Positions 53,496-62,346 are shown, counted from the stretch's first letter. The stretch: 64,000 nt of DNA from Sphingobium terrigena (GCF_003591655.1 NZ_QVRA01000014.1:45782-109781); one strand, 5' to 3'. Made by a program: numbers and translations. The notes: a model not told the origin generated them from the sequence alone.

Positions 53496-54032
53496 ATGCG
53501 GGCGAGCGAAGAACAGCTCAGGATATGGATGATCGGCGGTCTCGATGGAGACGCCGAAGCCCATACCGCCTTGCTCCGCGCGCTCGTTCCCATGCTGCGA
53601 TCCTTTTTCGGGCGTCGCCTTCGCGGTGCCGAAGATGATGTCGAGGACCTCGTGCAAGAAACTCTAATGGCCATTCACACGCGACGCGGCACTTATGACC
53701 GAACGCGTCCCTTTGCCGCCTGGGCCTATGCGGTCGCGCGCTACAAGATGATCGACCAGTTTCGGCGCACCCGCCGCACGGTACCGATCGAGGGGCTTGA
53801 GGACATATTGATCGCCGAAGGGTTCGAGGATGCCTGCGCCGCGCGGATGGACATCGACCGGCTGCTCGGCGGCATATCGGACAAACAGGCCAGAGCGATC
53901 CGCGCGACGAAGATCAATGGCTTGAGCATGGCGGAAGCCGCTAAGGCCGGAGGCATGAGCGAGGTGGACGTGAAGGTGTCCGTCCATCGTGGACTTAAGG
54001 CCTTGGCCGCGCGGCTCAAGGGAGACGGTTGA
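53496..54032 (+). CDS. sigF: ECF sigma factor (SigF-like) of the bufferin locus
   Basis: 178 residues. The ATG at 53496 has GGGAG five bases before it; a GTG two codons upstream is the alternative. Region 2 is seen in RGAEDDVEDLVQETLMAIHTRRG and FAAWAYAVARYKMIDQFRR. Region 4 is seen in ISDKQARAIRATKINGLSMAEAAKAGGMSEVDVKVSVHRGL. Coupling to an NrsF-type anti-sigma gene and bufferin genes identifies it as the SigF type that controls metal/oxidative stress defence in Caulobacter relatives. It is probably released when the membrane anti-sigma senses copper or oxidants. Confidence 0.9.
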   Translation: MRASEEQLRIWMIGGLDGDAEAHTALLRALVPMLRSFFGRRLRGAEDDVEDLVQETLMAIHTRRGTYDRTRPFAAWAYAVARYKMIDQFRRTRRTVPIEGLEDILIAEGFEDACAARMDIDRLLGGISDKQARAIRATKINGLSMAEAAKAGGMSEVDVKVSVHRGLKALAARLKGDG

Positions 54033-54673
54033 TGCAGACCGATGATCTCATCCGATCGCTCGCCGGTAACGTGGCGGCAGTTTCACCACATCTCGTGGAG
54101 CGCAGGGTAACGGTCGGGATTGCGGTGGGCGCCGTCGTCACGCTGATGGCTATAGCCTCCACATTGGGATTCCGGCCGGATCTTGCCGTGGCGATGCACG
54201 GCTTCACATTCTGGATGAAATCGGCCTACACGATTTCGCTGGGGATCGCGGCGATTGCGGCGACCGTCCACCTGTCGCGGCCGGACGCGACGCGGGCGCA
54301 GTGGCTCTGGCTGCTTGTCATTCCCTTTGGCCTACTGGCCTGCGTGGCGGCGGGTGAGTTGTTCCGCACGCCCATCGATGGCTGGCTTCCACTCTGGCTG
54401 GGCCAGAGCTGGAAAAGATGCTCGATTTTCGTGGCGATGCTGTCGGCTCCGATCTTCATCGGGATGATCTGGGCATTTCGCCAGTTCGCGCCGACCCGAT
54501 TGCGCCTTACCGGCGCGACCGCTGGTCTTGCGTCGGGAGCTTGCGCCGCAACGCTCTACGGCCTGCATTGTCCTGAAGCATCGGCGATGTTCGTGCTGAC
54601 CTGGTATAGCCTGGGCATTGGCCTGGCGGCACTGGCAGGCGCGTTGATAGGCCCGCGTTTTTTGCGCTGGTAG
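54032..54673 (+). CDS. nrsF: NrsF/DUF1109-type membrane anti-sigma factor
   Basis: 213 residues. The ATG at 54032 overlaps the sigma stop as TGATG; the TTG one codon upstream is less likely. Six predicted membrane helices are seen (VTVGIAVGAVVTLMAIAS, TISLGIAAIAATVHL, LWLLVIPFGLLACVAAG, CSIFVAMLSAPIFIGMI, GATAGLASGACAATLYG, SLGIGLAALAGALIG). Conserved periplasmic-facing cysteines (Cys137-like KRCS and LHCPEAS) fit redox or metal sensing. It holds SigF inactive at the membrane. Confidence 0.88.
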   Translation: MQTDDLIRSLAGNVAAVSPHLVERRVTVGIAVGAVVTLMAIASTLGFRPDLAVAMHGFTFWMKSAYTISLGIAAIAATVHLSRPDATRAQWLWLLVIPFGLLACVAAGELFRTPIDGWLPLWLGQSWKRCSIFVAMLSAPIFIGMIWAFRQFAPTRLRLTGATAGLASGACAATLYGLHCPEASAMFVLTWYSLGIGLAALAGALIGPRFLRW

Positions 54674-54680
54674 ATTGCGT

Positions 54681-54706
54681 GTAACCATCCGGTGCGTGCC
54701 TCCGAA
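54681..54706 (+). promoter_or_regulatory. SigF-type promoter upstream of bufA2-bufB-bufC
   Basis: GTAACC (54681-54686), 16 bases, then CGAA (54703-54706), 42 bases before the bufA2 start and just after the anti-sigma stop. The match to the box at 53451-53476 is exact in both elements and in the spacer length. Confidence 0.8.
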
Positions 54707-54748
54707 GAACCTCATGCCATCCCGGCAAGCCTATTCGGAGACCACATC

Positions 54749-55018
54749 ATGATCACGCTTAAGTCTGGCGTCAGCATCGCCACCACCGCCGCCCTGCTCG
54801 CCATGGCCGGTGTCGTAGCCTCCAGCCCGGCAAGCGCCGCTGGCGCAAAGGCCGTCCATTGCTACGGCGTCAACAGCTGCAAGGGCACATCCGACTGCAA
54901 GACCGCCAAGAATGACTGCAAGGGCTTGAACAGCTGCAAGGGCACGGGTTTCAAGGAAATGTCCGAGAAGAAGTGCGCCGCCGCTGGTGGCAGCCTGACT
55001 GGGCCCGCCGGTCAGTGA
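54749..55018 (+). CDS. BufA-family bufferin-type metallophore precursor (six-Cys)
   Basis: 89 residues from the ATG at 54749. The signal peptide ends at ASA-AG (about 30). Six cysteines (38, 44, 50, 57, 63, 76) lie in a repeated CKGT/CK pattern: NSCKGTSDCKTAKNDCKG and NSCKGTGFKE. That is the BufA2-type pattern with CxxxxxCKGT repeats. Modified cysteines would bind copper in the periplasm. It is followed by bufB and bufC. It differs from the four-Cys precursor on the other strand. Confidence 0.9.
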   Translation: MITLKSGVSIATTAALLAMAGVVASSPASAAGAKAVHCYGVNSCKGTSDCKTAKNDCKGLNSCKGTGFKEMSEKKCAAAGGSLTGPAGQ

Positions 55019-55108
55019 TCGAAGGCTTCGCGATCGCCTCCCCCCGGTGATCGCGACCCGGAGGTCCGGCTTCCCCCGGTAGGACCTCCTCTTTTCCGGA
55101 GCGAACCG

Positions 55109-55951
55109 ATGACAGGCAATTCCGACGCGACAATCCAAGGCTTTGGCCTCGGCCTGCGCACGCCGCACTATCAGGATTTCCTGACCGGCACGGTGCCGGT
55201 GGATTTCGTCGAGGTGATCTCAGAGAATTTCATGATTGATGGCGGCAAGCCGCGCCATATCCTCGACCAAATCCGTGAGCGGCATCCGGTCGCGCTGCAT
55301 GGCGTCTCGATGTCAGTCGGCTCTGCCGATGGTCTTGATCACGGCTATCTGCACAGGCTCAAGGCGCTGGCGGATCATCTCGATCCGCTGTTCGTATCCG
55401 ATCATCTGTGCTGGACGCGGATCGAGGGGTTCAATTCCCACGACCTGTTGCCGTTGCCCTATACCGACGAAGCGCTGGACATAGTCTGCGCGAACATCGC
55501 GCTGGCGCAGGATGTGCTCCAACGCACAATGCTCATCGAGAATCCGTCGACCTATCTGCAATTCACCGCCGACAGCATGACCGAATGGCAGTTTCTGGAC
55601 GCGATGTGCGACCGCACGGGTTGCGCGCTGCTGCTCGACGTCAACAATATCTATGTCGGCGCGGTCAATCACGGGTTTGACCCAATCGCTTATCTCGATG
55701 GCGTACCGGCCGACCGGGTGCGCCAGATCCATCTTGCCGGTCATAGCCAGGGCAAGGACCGGCTGATCGACACCCACGACCAGCCCGTACCGCCGTCGGT
55801 CTGGGCGCTCTATGCCGATGCCTGCCGCCGTATCGGCCCAGTTGCGACCATGATCGAGCGCGACGACGACATCCCTCCACTCGCCGAACTGCTGGCCGAA
55901 CTGGACATCGCGCGCAGCTTAGCGAGCGACGACCGGAAGGCGGCGGCATGA
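55109..55951 (+). CDS. bufB: BufB: MNIO (DUF692) multinuclear iron oxidase
   Basis: 280 residues. A TIM-barrel iron enzyme with the MNIO motifs: VDFVEVISENFM, VALHGVSMSVGSADGLD, PLFVSDHLCW, LIENPSTYLQF, LLLDVNNIYVGAVNHGFD, QIHLAGHSQGKDRLIDTHDQPV and EWD-like terminal residues (MIERDDDIP). It modifies bufferin cysteines into metal-binding heterocycles. Coupled to bufC (start at 55948 overlaps its stop). Its proximity to bufA2 suggests that precursor is its main substrate. Confidence 0.95.
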   Translation: MTGNSDATIQGFGLGLRTPHYQDFLTGTVPVDFVEVISENFMIDGGKPRHILDQIRERHPVALHGVSMSVGSADGLDHGYLHRLKALADHLDPLFVSDHLCWTRIEGFNSHDLLPLPYTDEALDIVCANIALAQDVLQRTMLIENPSTYLQFTADSMTEWQFLDAMCDRTGCALLLDVNNIYVGAVNHGFDPIAYLDGVPADRVRQIHLAGHSQGKDRLIDTHDQPVPPSVWALYADACRRIGPVATMIERDDDIPPLAELLAELDIARSLASDDRKAAA

Positions 55952-56724
55952 GCCTTTCGGCAATGCAACGCGACTTTCGCGGCTGGCTGATCGACGCGCC
56001 GGTGTCGATGGCCGAATGGGTGGATGCCGACGCGCGGGCAGGCCTCGCCGTGTATCATAACGCCTATCGGGTGCAGCTCGTCGACTGCTTGCGGGACACG
56101 TTCGAAAAGACATTGCTGTGGCTGGGCAACGATGAGTTCATCGATGCAGCTCGCGCGCATATCGAAAGCACGCCACCTCATGGTTGGACCCTAGGCGTAT
56201 ATGGTGACGGGTTCGCCCACACGCTCGCCGAACTTTACCCTAACGATCCCGAAGTGGCCGAACTGGCCTGGCTCGACTGCGCGCTGAGCCGAGCCTTTGA
56301 AGGGCCAGATGCTGCCCCTGTGTCTCCAGAGCGACTGGTGGCGGTGGACTGGGACAATGCCGGATTGCTGTTCACCCCCACGATGCAAATCGCCGTGGCC
56401 CGCACAAATGCAGGCGCAATCTGGTCGGCGCTGTCGGCGCAGGACGATCCGCCGATGGCGGCCATTTTGCCGGAGCCCGGTGCAATGCTTGTCTGGCGAC
56501 AAGATTTTACGCCTTGTTTCCGCACGGTCCAGGCCATCGAGACTTTCGCGCTGGAGCACATCGTCGCCGGCGCGACGTTTGGTGCCCTTTGCCTCGCTCT
56601 GATCGAACGGTGCGGTGAGGAGATCGGAGTGGTCGAGGCTGGCGCGCTGCTCGGTCAGTGGATCGGGGACGGGCTGATCACTGCAATCAGCCTGTATGGA
56701 CAACAACCAACCGCGCAGAGATAA
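55948..56724 (+). CDS. bufC: BufC: DUF2063-domain partner of MNIO enzyme
   Basis: 258 residues. N-terminal DUF2063 pattern: LSAMQRDFRGWLIDAP, ARAGLAVYHNAYRVQLVDCLRDTFEKTLLWLGND and ARAHIESTPPHGWTLGVYGDGFAHTL. It is often annotated as DNA-binding, but in bufferin systems it acts as the recognition or scaffold partner that presents the precursor to BufB. Its start overlaps the bufB stop as ATGA. It is the last gene of the operon. Confidence 0.92.
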   Translation: MSLSAMQRDFRGWLIDAPVSMAEWVDADARAGLAVYHNAYRVQLVDCLRDTFEKTLLWLGNDEFIDAARAHIESTPPHGWTLGVYGDGFAHTLAELYPNDPEVAELAWLDCALSRAFEGPDAAPVSPERLVAVDWDNAGLLFTPTMQIAVARTNAGAIWSALSAQDDPPMAAILPEPGAMLVWRQDFTPCFRTVQAIETFALEHIVAGATFGALCLALIERCGEEIGVVEAGALLGQWIGDGLITAISLYGQQPTAQR

Positions 56725-56957
56725 AAGACAGATGCTGTCGGGAGTAGTCGTTCGCGACGAGCGCCAAGAAGACTTGGTCTGGTCGGTAGCCGTCGCAAAA
56801 AGCAGACCGTCGGGACCTAGGGATAGGAAATTGATCGCTGAGCGTCCGTGATGGGTCGACCGCAGAGATGTGCCGTTGATATGCATCGCACTCGTCAGTG
56901 ATCAACCAGCTGCCATAATGTATAGTCGAGACAGGCACGCCCACAACGCGGCACTGT

Positions 56958-57837
56958 TCAGGCGATACCCGCGCCGCCAGTCACACCATAGACCTCGCCG
57001 GTGATATAACTGCCCTCCTGCGACGCCAGCAGCACATAGATGGGCGCGATCTCGACGGGTTGGCCGGGGCGGCCGAACTGGCTCTGCTCGCCGAATTTCG
57101 TGACCTTTTCCTGCGGCTGACCGGACCGTCCAGAAGGGCCCAGGCGCCACCACATTGGCGCGGATGCCTTTCTCGATCAGTTGCTTGGCCAGCGCCTTGG
57201 TATAGGCCACGATCCCTGCCTTCGTCGTTGCATAGTCGAGGAGGATGGCTGATGGATCATAGGCTTGGATCGACGCGGTCGTGATGACCGACGCACCGGC
57301 GGGCAGATGCGGCACCGCCGCCTGCGCGATCCAGTGCAGCGCATAGAGGTTGGTCTTCATCGTGCGGTCGAAATCATCTGAGCTCAGCACCTGCACATCG
57401 TCCCGAAACTGCTGACGGCCCGCATTGATGACCAGAATGTCCAAACCGCCAAGACCGGCGACGGCATCGTCGACCGACTGGCGGCACCAAGCTTCATCCA
57501 TCACGTCGCCGGGAAGCGCGACGGCTTTGCGCCCCTCCGCTTCGATCAGGGCTATCACGGCCTGCGCATCGCTCTCTTCGCTGGGCAGATAGGCAATGGC
57601 GACATCGGCCCCTTCCCGTGCGTAGGCGATGGCCGCCGCCCGACCAATGCCGGAATCGCCGCCCGTAACGAGCGCCTTGCGTCCCTTGAGCTTACCCGAC
57701 CCCACATAGCTTTCTTCACCATGGTCTGGTGTGGGGTCCATCTGCGCCGCTATGCCGGGGGCTGGCTGGGGCTGCTTGGGGAAAGGCGGCTTGGGATATT
57801 GGTTGCGTGGATCTTGCAGGGTGAGGCGATCGGCCAT
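56958..57837 (-). pseudogene. Stress-type SDR oxidoreductase with a frameshift
   Basis: The first ~235 codons read as an intact short-chain dehydrogenase: [15 protein letters not shown] (NAD-binding), [10 protein letters not shown] and [17 protein letters not shown] (catalytic Tyr/Lys), then [10 protein letters not shown]. After WT the frame is lost (to a stop at 56902). The missing C-terminus [20 protein letters not shown] then [20 protein letters not shown] is found intact in another frame ending at 56958. A short deletion of expected sequence after WTV, at about 57113-57130, explains it. It is either a genuine broken gene or an assembly error. Related intact proteins are general-stress SDRs. 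Confidence 0.75.
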
Positions 57838-57901
57838 GATGGTTCCTTGCTGATGATTGGCGGGCGGATATTTCGCCGTCGCTCCGAAGGCTGGAGGTCA
57901 A

Positions 57902-57929
57902 ATTACGAGCCACCCCGCCCGCGAGTTCC
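57902..57929 (-). promoter_or_regulatory. Candidate EcfG (general stress) promoter upstream of the SDR
   Basis: On the minus strand GGAAC (57925-57929), 17 bases, then CGTAAT (57902-57907), about 65 bases before the SDR start. The alphaproteobacterial EcfG consensus is GGAAC-N16/17-CGTT; one base of the second box differs. Confidence 0.45.
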
Positions 57930-57988
57930 TGCGTTAGGCTTGGCCATGCCCCGGTTCACCGACGGTCGACGTCTTCGGCCGCACCAGA

Positions 57989-60466
57989 CTAAAGATCCGG
58001 CAGGATTTGGTCAGCTCTGCCCCAATGGGCCAGATCCTTGGAAGCCGCGCGCTTCAGCATCTCTCCTGCGTCCCCGATGTGCCAATGGTCCGGGCCGTCC
58101 AGCGTCCGCAGTTCCTCCCAGCTGAGCGGCACCGCGATAGGTGCGAGCGGGCGCGAACGGGCGCTATAGGGCATGACGGCCGTAGCGCCGCGCTGGTTGC
58201 GCAGATAGTCGATGAAGATCTTGCCCGTTCGCTTCGCCTTGGCGAGCGCAGCGGTAAACCGGTCGGAATCGGCCTGTGACAGGGCGGTGGCGAAACGATG
58301 CGCGAAATCCTTGACCTGCGGCCATTCCGCGCTGGGGGTCAGCGGCGCGATCACATGCACGCCCTTGCCGCCTGTCACCATCGGGAAGGTGACGAGCCCC
58401 ATCTGCGCCAGCATATCCTGCAGATGGAAGGCGGCGGAGACCACATCCTTGAAGGCCAGCCCCTCGTCGGGATCAAGATCGAACACCAGTCGGTCGGGCT
58501 TCTCGACATCCTCGATCCTGGCTCCCCAACCGTGAAATTCGATCGTCCCCATCTGAACGCAGGTCAGCAGCCCTGCGGGCGTATCGACGAAGAGATAGGG
58601 TTCTTCATGGCCATCCTTCTCCAGGATGTTGACTTGCTTGACGTCGTCGCCGAAACTGCCTGCATCATGTTTCTGGAAGAAGCATTTCTTGTCGCGGCCT
58701 TGCGGGCAGCGAACGAGGCTGATCGGCCGACTGCCTGCCCAAGGCAGCATGATATCCGCCACCGCTTCATAATAATAAGCCAATTCGCCCTTAGTGAGCT
58801 TGCCCTCCGGGAAGATCACCCGGTCGCGATTGCTGATCTTGACCCCGCTGGTCGCAGCGGGCCGCGTCGCCTGTTCGACAGGGGCCTCTACCTCCAGCAC
58901 GACCGCTTCCGGCTTCTTGTCCTCGCGCAATCCGAGATAGCTGGAATGGCGCAGCACGCCTTCTTCGGTAAATTCTGCAAAGGCGACCTCGGCGACCAGT
59001 TTCGGCTTGATCCAGCGCGCCTGCCGCACAGCCGCGCGTGGGGCCTCGACCGTCGGCGTCTTCCGGGCCAGCGGTGCCATCAAGGCCAGCAGCCGCTCCA
59101 TCTCCTCCGCCGAAAAGCCAGTGCCGACCTTCCCGGCGAACCGCAGCGCGCCACTTTCATGGACGCCCAGCAGCAGCGAGCGGAACCCGCGCTGCTTATC
59201 GGAGGGCAACCAGCCCACAACCACGAATTCCTGGCGGCGAATGCATTTGGTCTTGACCCAGCTTCCCGATCGCGCGCCGGAATAGCGCGCATCCACCCGC
59301 TTGGAGATGACGCCTTCAAGCCCCGCACCGCAGAAACGCTCGAACAACTGCTCGCCGCGCCCGATGATATGGTCGGAATAGCGAATATGGCCCGCGCCAT
59401 CGCCGATCAGCGTGGCAAGCATCGCCTTGCGTTCAAGCAACGGTCGCCTGGTCATATCCTCGCCATTCAACGCCAGCAGGTCGAACGCCATATAGTCGAT
59501 CCGGCCCGGATCATCCTTGAGCGCAGCCTGCAAGCCTTGAAAGCAGGTGCGGCCATCGGGCAGGATCACGACGGCCTCGCCGTCGATCAGGGCGCTTGAT
59601 GCATCCAGCTTTGTCGCGTCAGCGATCAACCCGGCAAAGCGATCGGACCAGTCGAGGCCTGAACGCGTATAGGCGCGGCCATTGTCGCCGCCGATGGCCA
59701 GCAACGTGCGATAGCCATCATATTTCAGCTCGTGGAGCCAGTGATTGCCTGCAGGCACATGGTCGACATGTGTTGCCAATTGCACCGGCTGAAAAGGCGG
59801 TGGGGCTTCGCCATTCGCTTTTCCGCGCGCAGTTAGCTTCGCCTTTGCGGCTTTGCGCTGGGAAACGGGTTTGCCAGCGGCAATTTCCTCCATCGTGCGG
59901 CCACTGTCGATGCTGGTGAGATGGTGATTGACCAGATTGTCCGACCCACCGGCAAAAGCGTCGCTGACCTTGCGCAATATCCAGTTTTCGCCGCGCTCCT
60001 TCCCGCGTGGCTTGAGCCGGAACAATATCCATTCGCCCTGCATCCGGCGGCCGCGCAGGATGAAATGGAGATGCCCTTCCGGCAGCGTCTTGCGCGGGTC
60101 TTTACCCGCTATCGGTTCCCATGTGCCATTGTCCCACAGCATGACGGTGCCGCCGCCATATTCGCCTTTGGGGATCAGGCCTTCGAACCGCGCATAATCA
60201 AGCGGGTGATCCTCGGTCCGCACCGCCAGGCGCTTGTCGTCGGGATTGGCGCTTGGCCCACGGGTGACGGCCCAGCTAACCAGCACGCCGTCCAGTTCCA
60301 ACCGGAAGTCATAATGCAACCGCGACGCTGCATGTTTCTGGACGACAAAGCCGTTGCCGCTCGTCGGAAACTCCGCGCCCGCAGGCTCGGCCGTGCGCGC
60401 AAAATCGCGCTTGGCCCGATAGAGATCGAGACTGTCTTTCGGGCTTTTGTCCTGCGCCTTCGCCAT
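57989..60466 (-). CDS. ligD: DNA ligase D (3'-phosphoesterase, ligase, primase/polymerase)
   Basis: 825 residues from MAKAQDKSPK at 60466; the frame's earlier codons lie in the spacer. Domains in order: phosphoesterase (about 35-165, SRLHYDFRLELDG, GEYGGGTVMLWDNG), ATP-dependent ligase (about 225-520, nucleophile Lys248 in ELKYDGYRT, IDGEAVVILPDG) and primase/polymerase (about 545-815, VIFPEGKLTKGELAYYYE, LVFDLDPDEGLAF). This PE-LIG-POL order matches Pseudomonas LigD. It joins double-strand breaks with Ku, adding or trimming end nucleotides. It is the third gene of a ku-GNAT-ligD unit. Confidence 0.96.
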   Translation of the reverse strand: MAKAQDKSPKDSLDLYRAKRDFARTAEPAGAEFPTSGNGFVVQKHAASRLHYDFRLELDGVLVSWAVTRGPSANPDDKRLAVRTEDHPLDYARFEGLIPKGEYGGGTVMLWDNGTWEPIAGKDPRKTLPEGHLHFILRGRRMQGEWILFRLKPRGKERGENWILRKVSDAFAGGSDNLVNHHLTSIDSGRTMEEIAAGKPVSQRKAAKAKLTARGKANGEAPPPFQPVQLATHVDHVPAGNHWLHELKYDGYRTLLAIGGDNGRAYTRSGLDWSDRFAGLIADATKLDASSALIDGEAVVILPDGRTCFQGLQAALKDDPGRIDYMAFDLLALNGEDMTRRPLLERKAMLATLIGDGAGHIRYSDHIIGRGEQLFERFCGAGLEGVISKRVDARYSGARSGSWVKTKCIRRQEFVVVGWLPSDKQRGFRSLLLGVHESGALRFAGKVGTGFSAEEMERLLALMAPLARKTPTVEAPRAAVRQARWIKPKLVAEVAFAEFTEEGVLRHSSYLGLREDKKPEAVVLEVEAPVEQATRPAATSGVKISNRDRVIFPEGKLTKGELAYYYEAVADIMLPWAGSRPISLVRCPQGRDKKCFFQKHDAGSFGDDVKQVNILEKDGHEEPYLFVDTPAGLLTCVQMGTIEFHGWGARIEDVEKPDRLVFDLDPDEGLAFKDVVSAAFHLQDMLAQMGLVTFPMVTGGKGVHVIAPLTPSAEWPQVKDFAHRFATALSQADSDRFTAALAKAKRTGKIFIDYLRNQRGATAVMPYSARSRPLAPIAVPLSWEELRTLDGPDHWHIGDAGEMLKRAASKDLAHWGRADQILPDL

Positions 60467-60537
60467 GTTGGTTCGGTCCGTTGCTTTGCCCCCCAATCCG
60501 CAAGCGCGCCAACTCGTTCCGGGAGTTCGCAAGCGGG

Positions 60538-61359
60538 TTACGCTTCTGCGTCAATGGCGCGCGCGAACCGATAGCTGGTCTGCTCGAACTTCGAAGCCCG
60601 GAAGAAATTATGCGCATTTTTAATTTCAATATCGCTCATCGCTTCGATCCGCGTGCATCCCGCTTCGCGCAAGACGGTTGTCGCAGCATCCAGCATGGCG
60701 GTCGCGATGCCTCGGCGGCGATGCGCCCCGTCCACCAGCAGGACAGTGATGCGGCCGATCACGCCATGGTGAAGCGTGGGTATCAGCGTCCAGCCGCAAC
60801 AGCCGACGATCCCCTCCAGAACAGCGACGATCAAGCCGCCACCAGCCTTGCTGATCCGCTCAAGATTATGCGCGACCCCGTGTTCATCGATAGCCGTTTG
60901 GGCAAGCTGGCGCAGCAGCGCCGCCATGTCTGCCGCATCCGCCGGCGTGGCGGCGCGGATGCGGAGCGGGGCCGGTTCGGGTGTGGGCCTGGCCGCAATC
61001 TTCTTCGAGGGCGTTTGCGTGTGCCCGGTGGAACGCTTAGCGCGCGGCCGAAGGGCGGGCTCGACCTTTTCATGCGTCGCTGTCGTCGCTTTCCTTGCCG
61101 GTGTGGCGCGTGCTGGCATGGCGTCAGCCGATGCCTTCCAAGTGCTAATGGCACCCTTGCGCAGGAAGGCTTCGATATCCTCCAGCGAAGCGATGAAGCC
61201 GTCGTCACCTACCCCAAGCAAAGGCTTCCCGCCCGAATCGGTCAGGCCATATTTGCCATAATCACCCGCACCAACCTTGCGCCTGCGGGACTTTACCAGC
61301 TTGAAACCACGATGGGCGGCCATCTCGCGCAGCGTCTGATCCTTGGTCGCGTCGGTCAT
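60538..61359 (-). CDS. GNAT-family acetyltransferase with N-terminal extension, in the end-joining operon
   Basis: 273 residues. The last 145 residues are GNAT: LRIRAATPADAADMAALLRQLAQ, ITVLLVDGAHRRRGIATAML (acetyl-CoA loop) and AHNFFRASKFEQTSYRF. The first ~70 residues (LREMAAHRGFKLVKSRRRKVG, YGKYGLTDSGGKPLLG, EDIEAFLRKG) form a separate small domain, linked by a Lys/Ala/Pro-rich stretch (about 75-125). The position between ku and ligD is suggestive of a partner in end joining, perhaps by DNA contact through the basic linker. The substrate is unknown. Confidence 0.88.
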   Translation of the reverse strand: MTDATKDQTLREMAAHRGFKLVKSRRRKVGAGDYGKYGLTDSGGKPLLGVGDDGFIASLEDIEAFLRKGAISTWKASADAMPARATPARKATTATHEKVEPALRPRAKRSTGHTQTPSKKIAARPTPEPAPLRIRAATPADAADMAALLRQLAQTAIDEHGVAHNLERISKAGGGLIVAVLEGIVGCCGWTLIPTLHHGVIGRITVLLVDGAHRRRGIATAMLDAATTVLREAGCTRIEAMSDIEIKNAHNFFRASKFEQTSYRFARAIDAEA

Positions 61360-61394
61360 GATCCACTACGCGCAAAGCATCGGAAACGAGCTGC

Positions 61395-62294
61395 TCACGC
61401 CCGTTTCTTGGCAGGCGCTTTTGCTGGTGCCTTGTCGGCCGACTTCGCATTGATTTTGACTGCTATCTTGCCTGTCTGCTTCTTTGCCGGGGCCTTTGGC
61501 TTGCTGGCCGGGCCGATGGATTTTTTCAACGCCGCCATCAGGTCAACGACATTGTTACCCCGTGGATCAGCGACATCGTCATCATCGCCGTCGATGTTCA
61601 GCGTCTTGCCCTTCTTCTTATGCTCGATCAGCTCTTTTAGGGCATCGACATAGCGATCGTGAAAATCGCTCGCGTCGAATTTACCGGTCTTCTTGTCGAT
61701 CAGGGTCGTGGCGAGATCGAGTAATTCGTCATCCGGCTCGCCGTTGCCTATCTCGCGGAAATAGCTCGCAGCCTTGTTGACTTCATCGGCATAACGCAAC
61801 GTCTCCATCACCATGCCGCGCCCGCACGCCTTGATGCTGACGACATATTCCCGACCGCGCATGGCCAATTGGCCAAGGCCAACCTTCCGGCTGCGCCGCA
61901 GCGCTTCCCGCAGGACGATGAAGGCTTCCTCCGCCAGATCGTCGGCGGGTACGACATAATAGGGCTTTTCGAAATAGATCATGTCGATGTCGTGTGCATC
62001 GACGAATTGGGTCAGCTCCAGCGTCTTCTTGCTTTCCAGCTTGACCCCTTCGATTTCCTTCTCATCCAGCAGGACGTATTCGCCCTTGGCATATTCAAAG
62101 CCTTTGACGATGTCGTCGAGATCTATCGGCCCGATGCCGGGCACGATCTTCTCATATTTGATGCGCTTGCCCGAAGGCTCATGGATCTGGTTGAAGGCGA
62201 TCGTCGCGCCGCTTCGGGTCGCGGAATAGATTTCGACGGGGATAGAGACGAGTGCAAGCCGGATCTGGCCTTTCCAATAGGGTCGTGCAGCCAT
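61395..62294 (-). CDS. ku: Ku protein (non-homologous end joining)
   Basis: 299 residues from MAARPYWKG at 62294. The Ku core is clear: IRLALVSIPVEIYSATRS, FNQIHEPSGKRIKYEKI, VPADDLAEEAFIVLREALRRS and YFREIGNGEPDDELLDLA. A basic C-terminal tail (KAPAKKQTGKIAVKIN, then AKAPAKKRA) can bind DNA or recruit LigD. It caps broken DNA ends and recruits LigD. It is followed after 35 bases by the GNAT gene and then ligD. A GGAAC-type box lies upstream, suggesting stationary/stress expression. Confidence 0.96.
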   Translation of the reverse strand: MAARPYWKGQIRLALVSIPVEIYSATRSGATIAFNQIHEPSGKRIKYEKIVPGIGPIDLDDIVKGFEYAKGEYVLLDEKEIEGVKLESKKTLELTQFVDAHDIDMIYFEKPYYVVPADDLAEEAFIVLREALRRSRKVGLGQLAMRGREYVVSIKACGRGMVMETLRYADEVNKAASYFREIGNGEPDDELLDLATTLIDKKTGKFDASDFHDRYVDALKELIEHKKKGKTLNIDGDDDDVADPRGNNVVDLMAALKKSIGPASKPKAPAKKQTGKIAVKINAKSADKAPAKAPAKKRA

Positions 62295-62321
62295 GATCAT
62301 CTCCTGTCGGTCTGTCATATC

Positions 62322-62346
62322 AACCTTCCGCGCGTGGTCTCGTTCC
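62322..62346 (-). promoter_or_regulatory. Candidate EcfG (general stress) promoter upstream of ku
   Basis: On the minus strand GGAAC (62342-62346) is followed after 17 bases by GTT (62322-62324), 28 bases before the ku start. It fits the EcfG consensus GGAAC-N16/17-CGTT, with G in place of the first C of the second box. Confidence 0.5.

Noticed and set aside
58298..59599. A 433-codon plus-strand frame opposite ligD
   Set aside because: An antisense shadow of a three-domain LigD; no independent start or motif.
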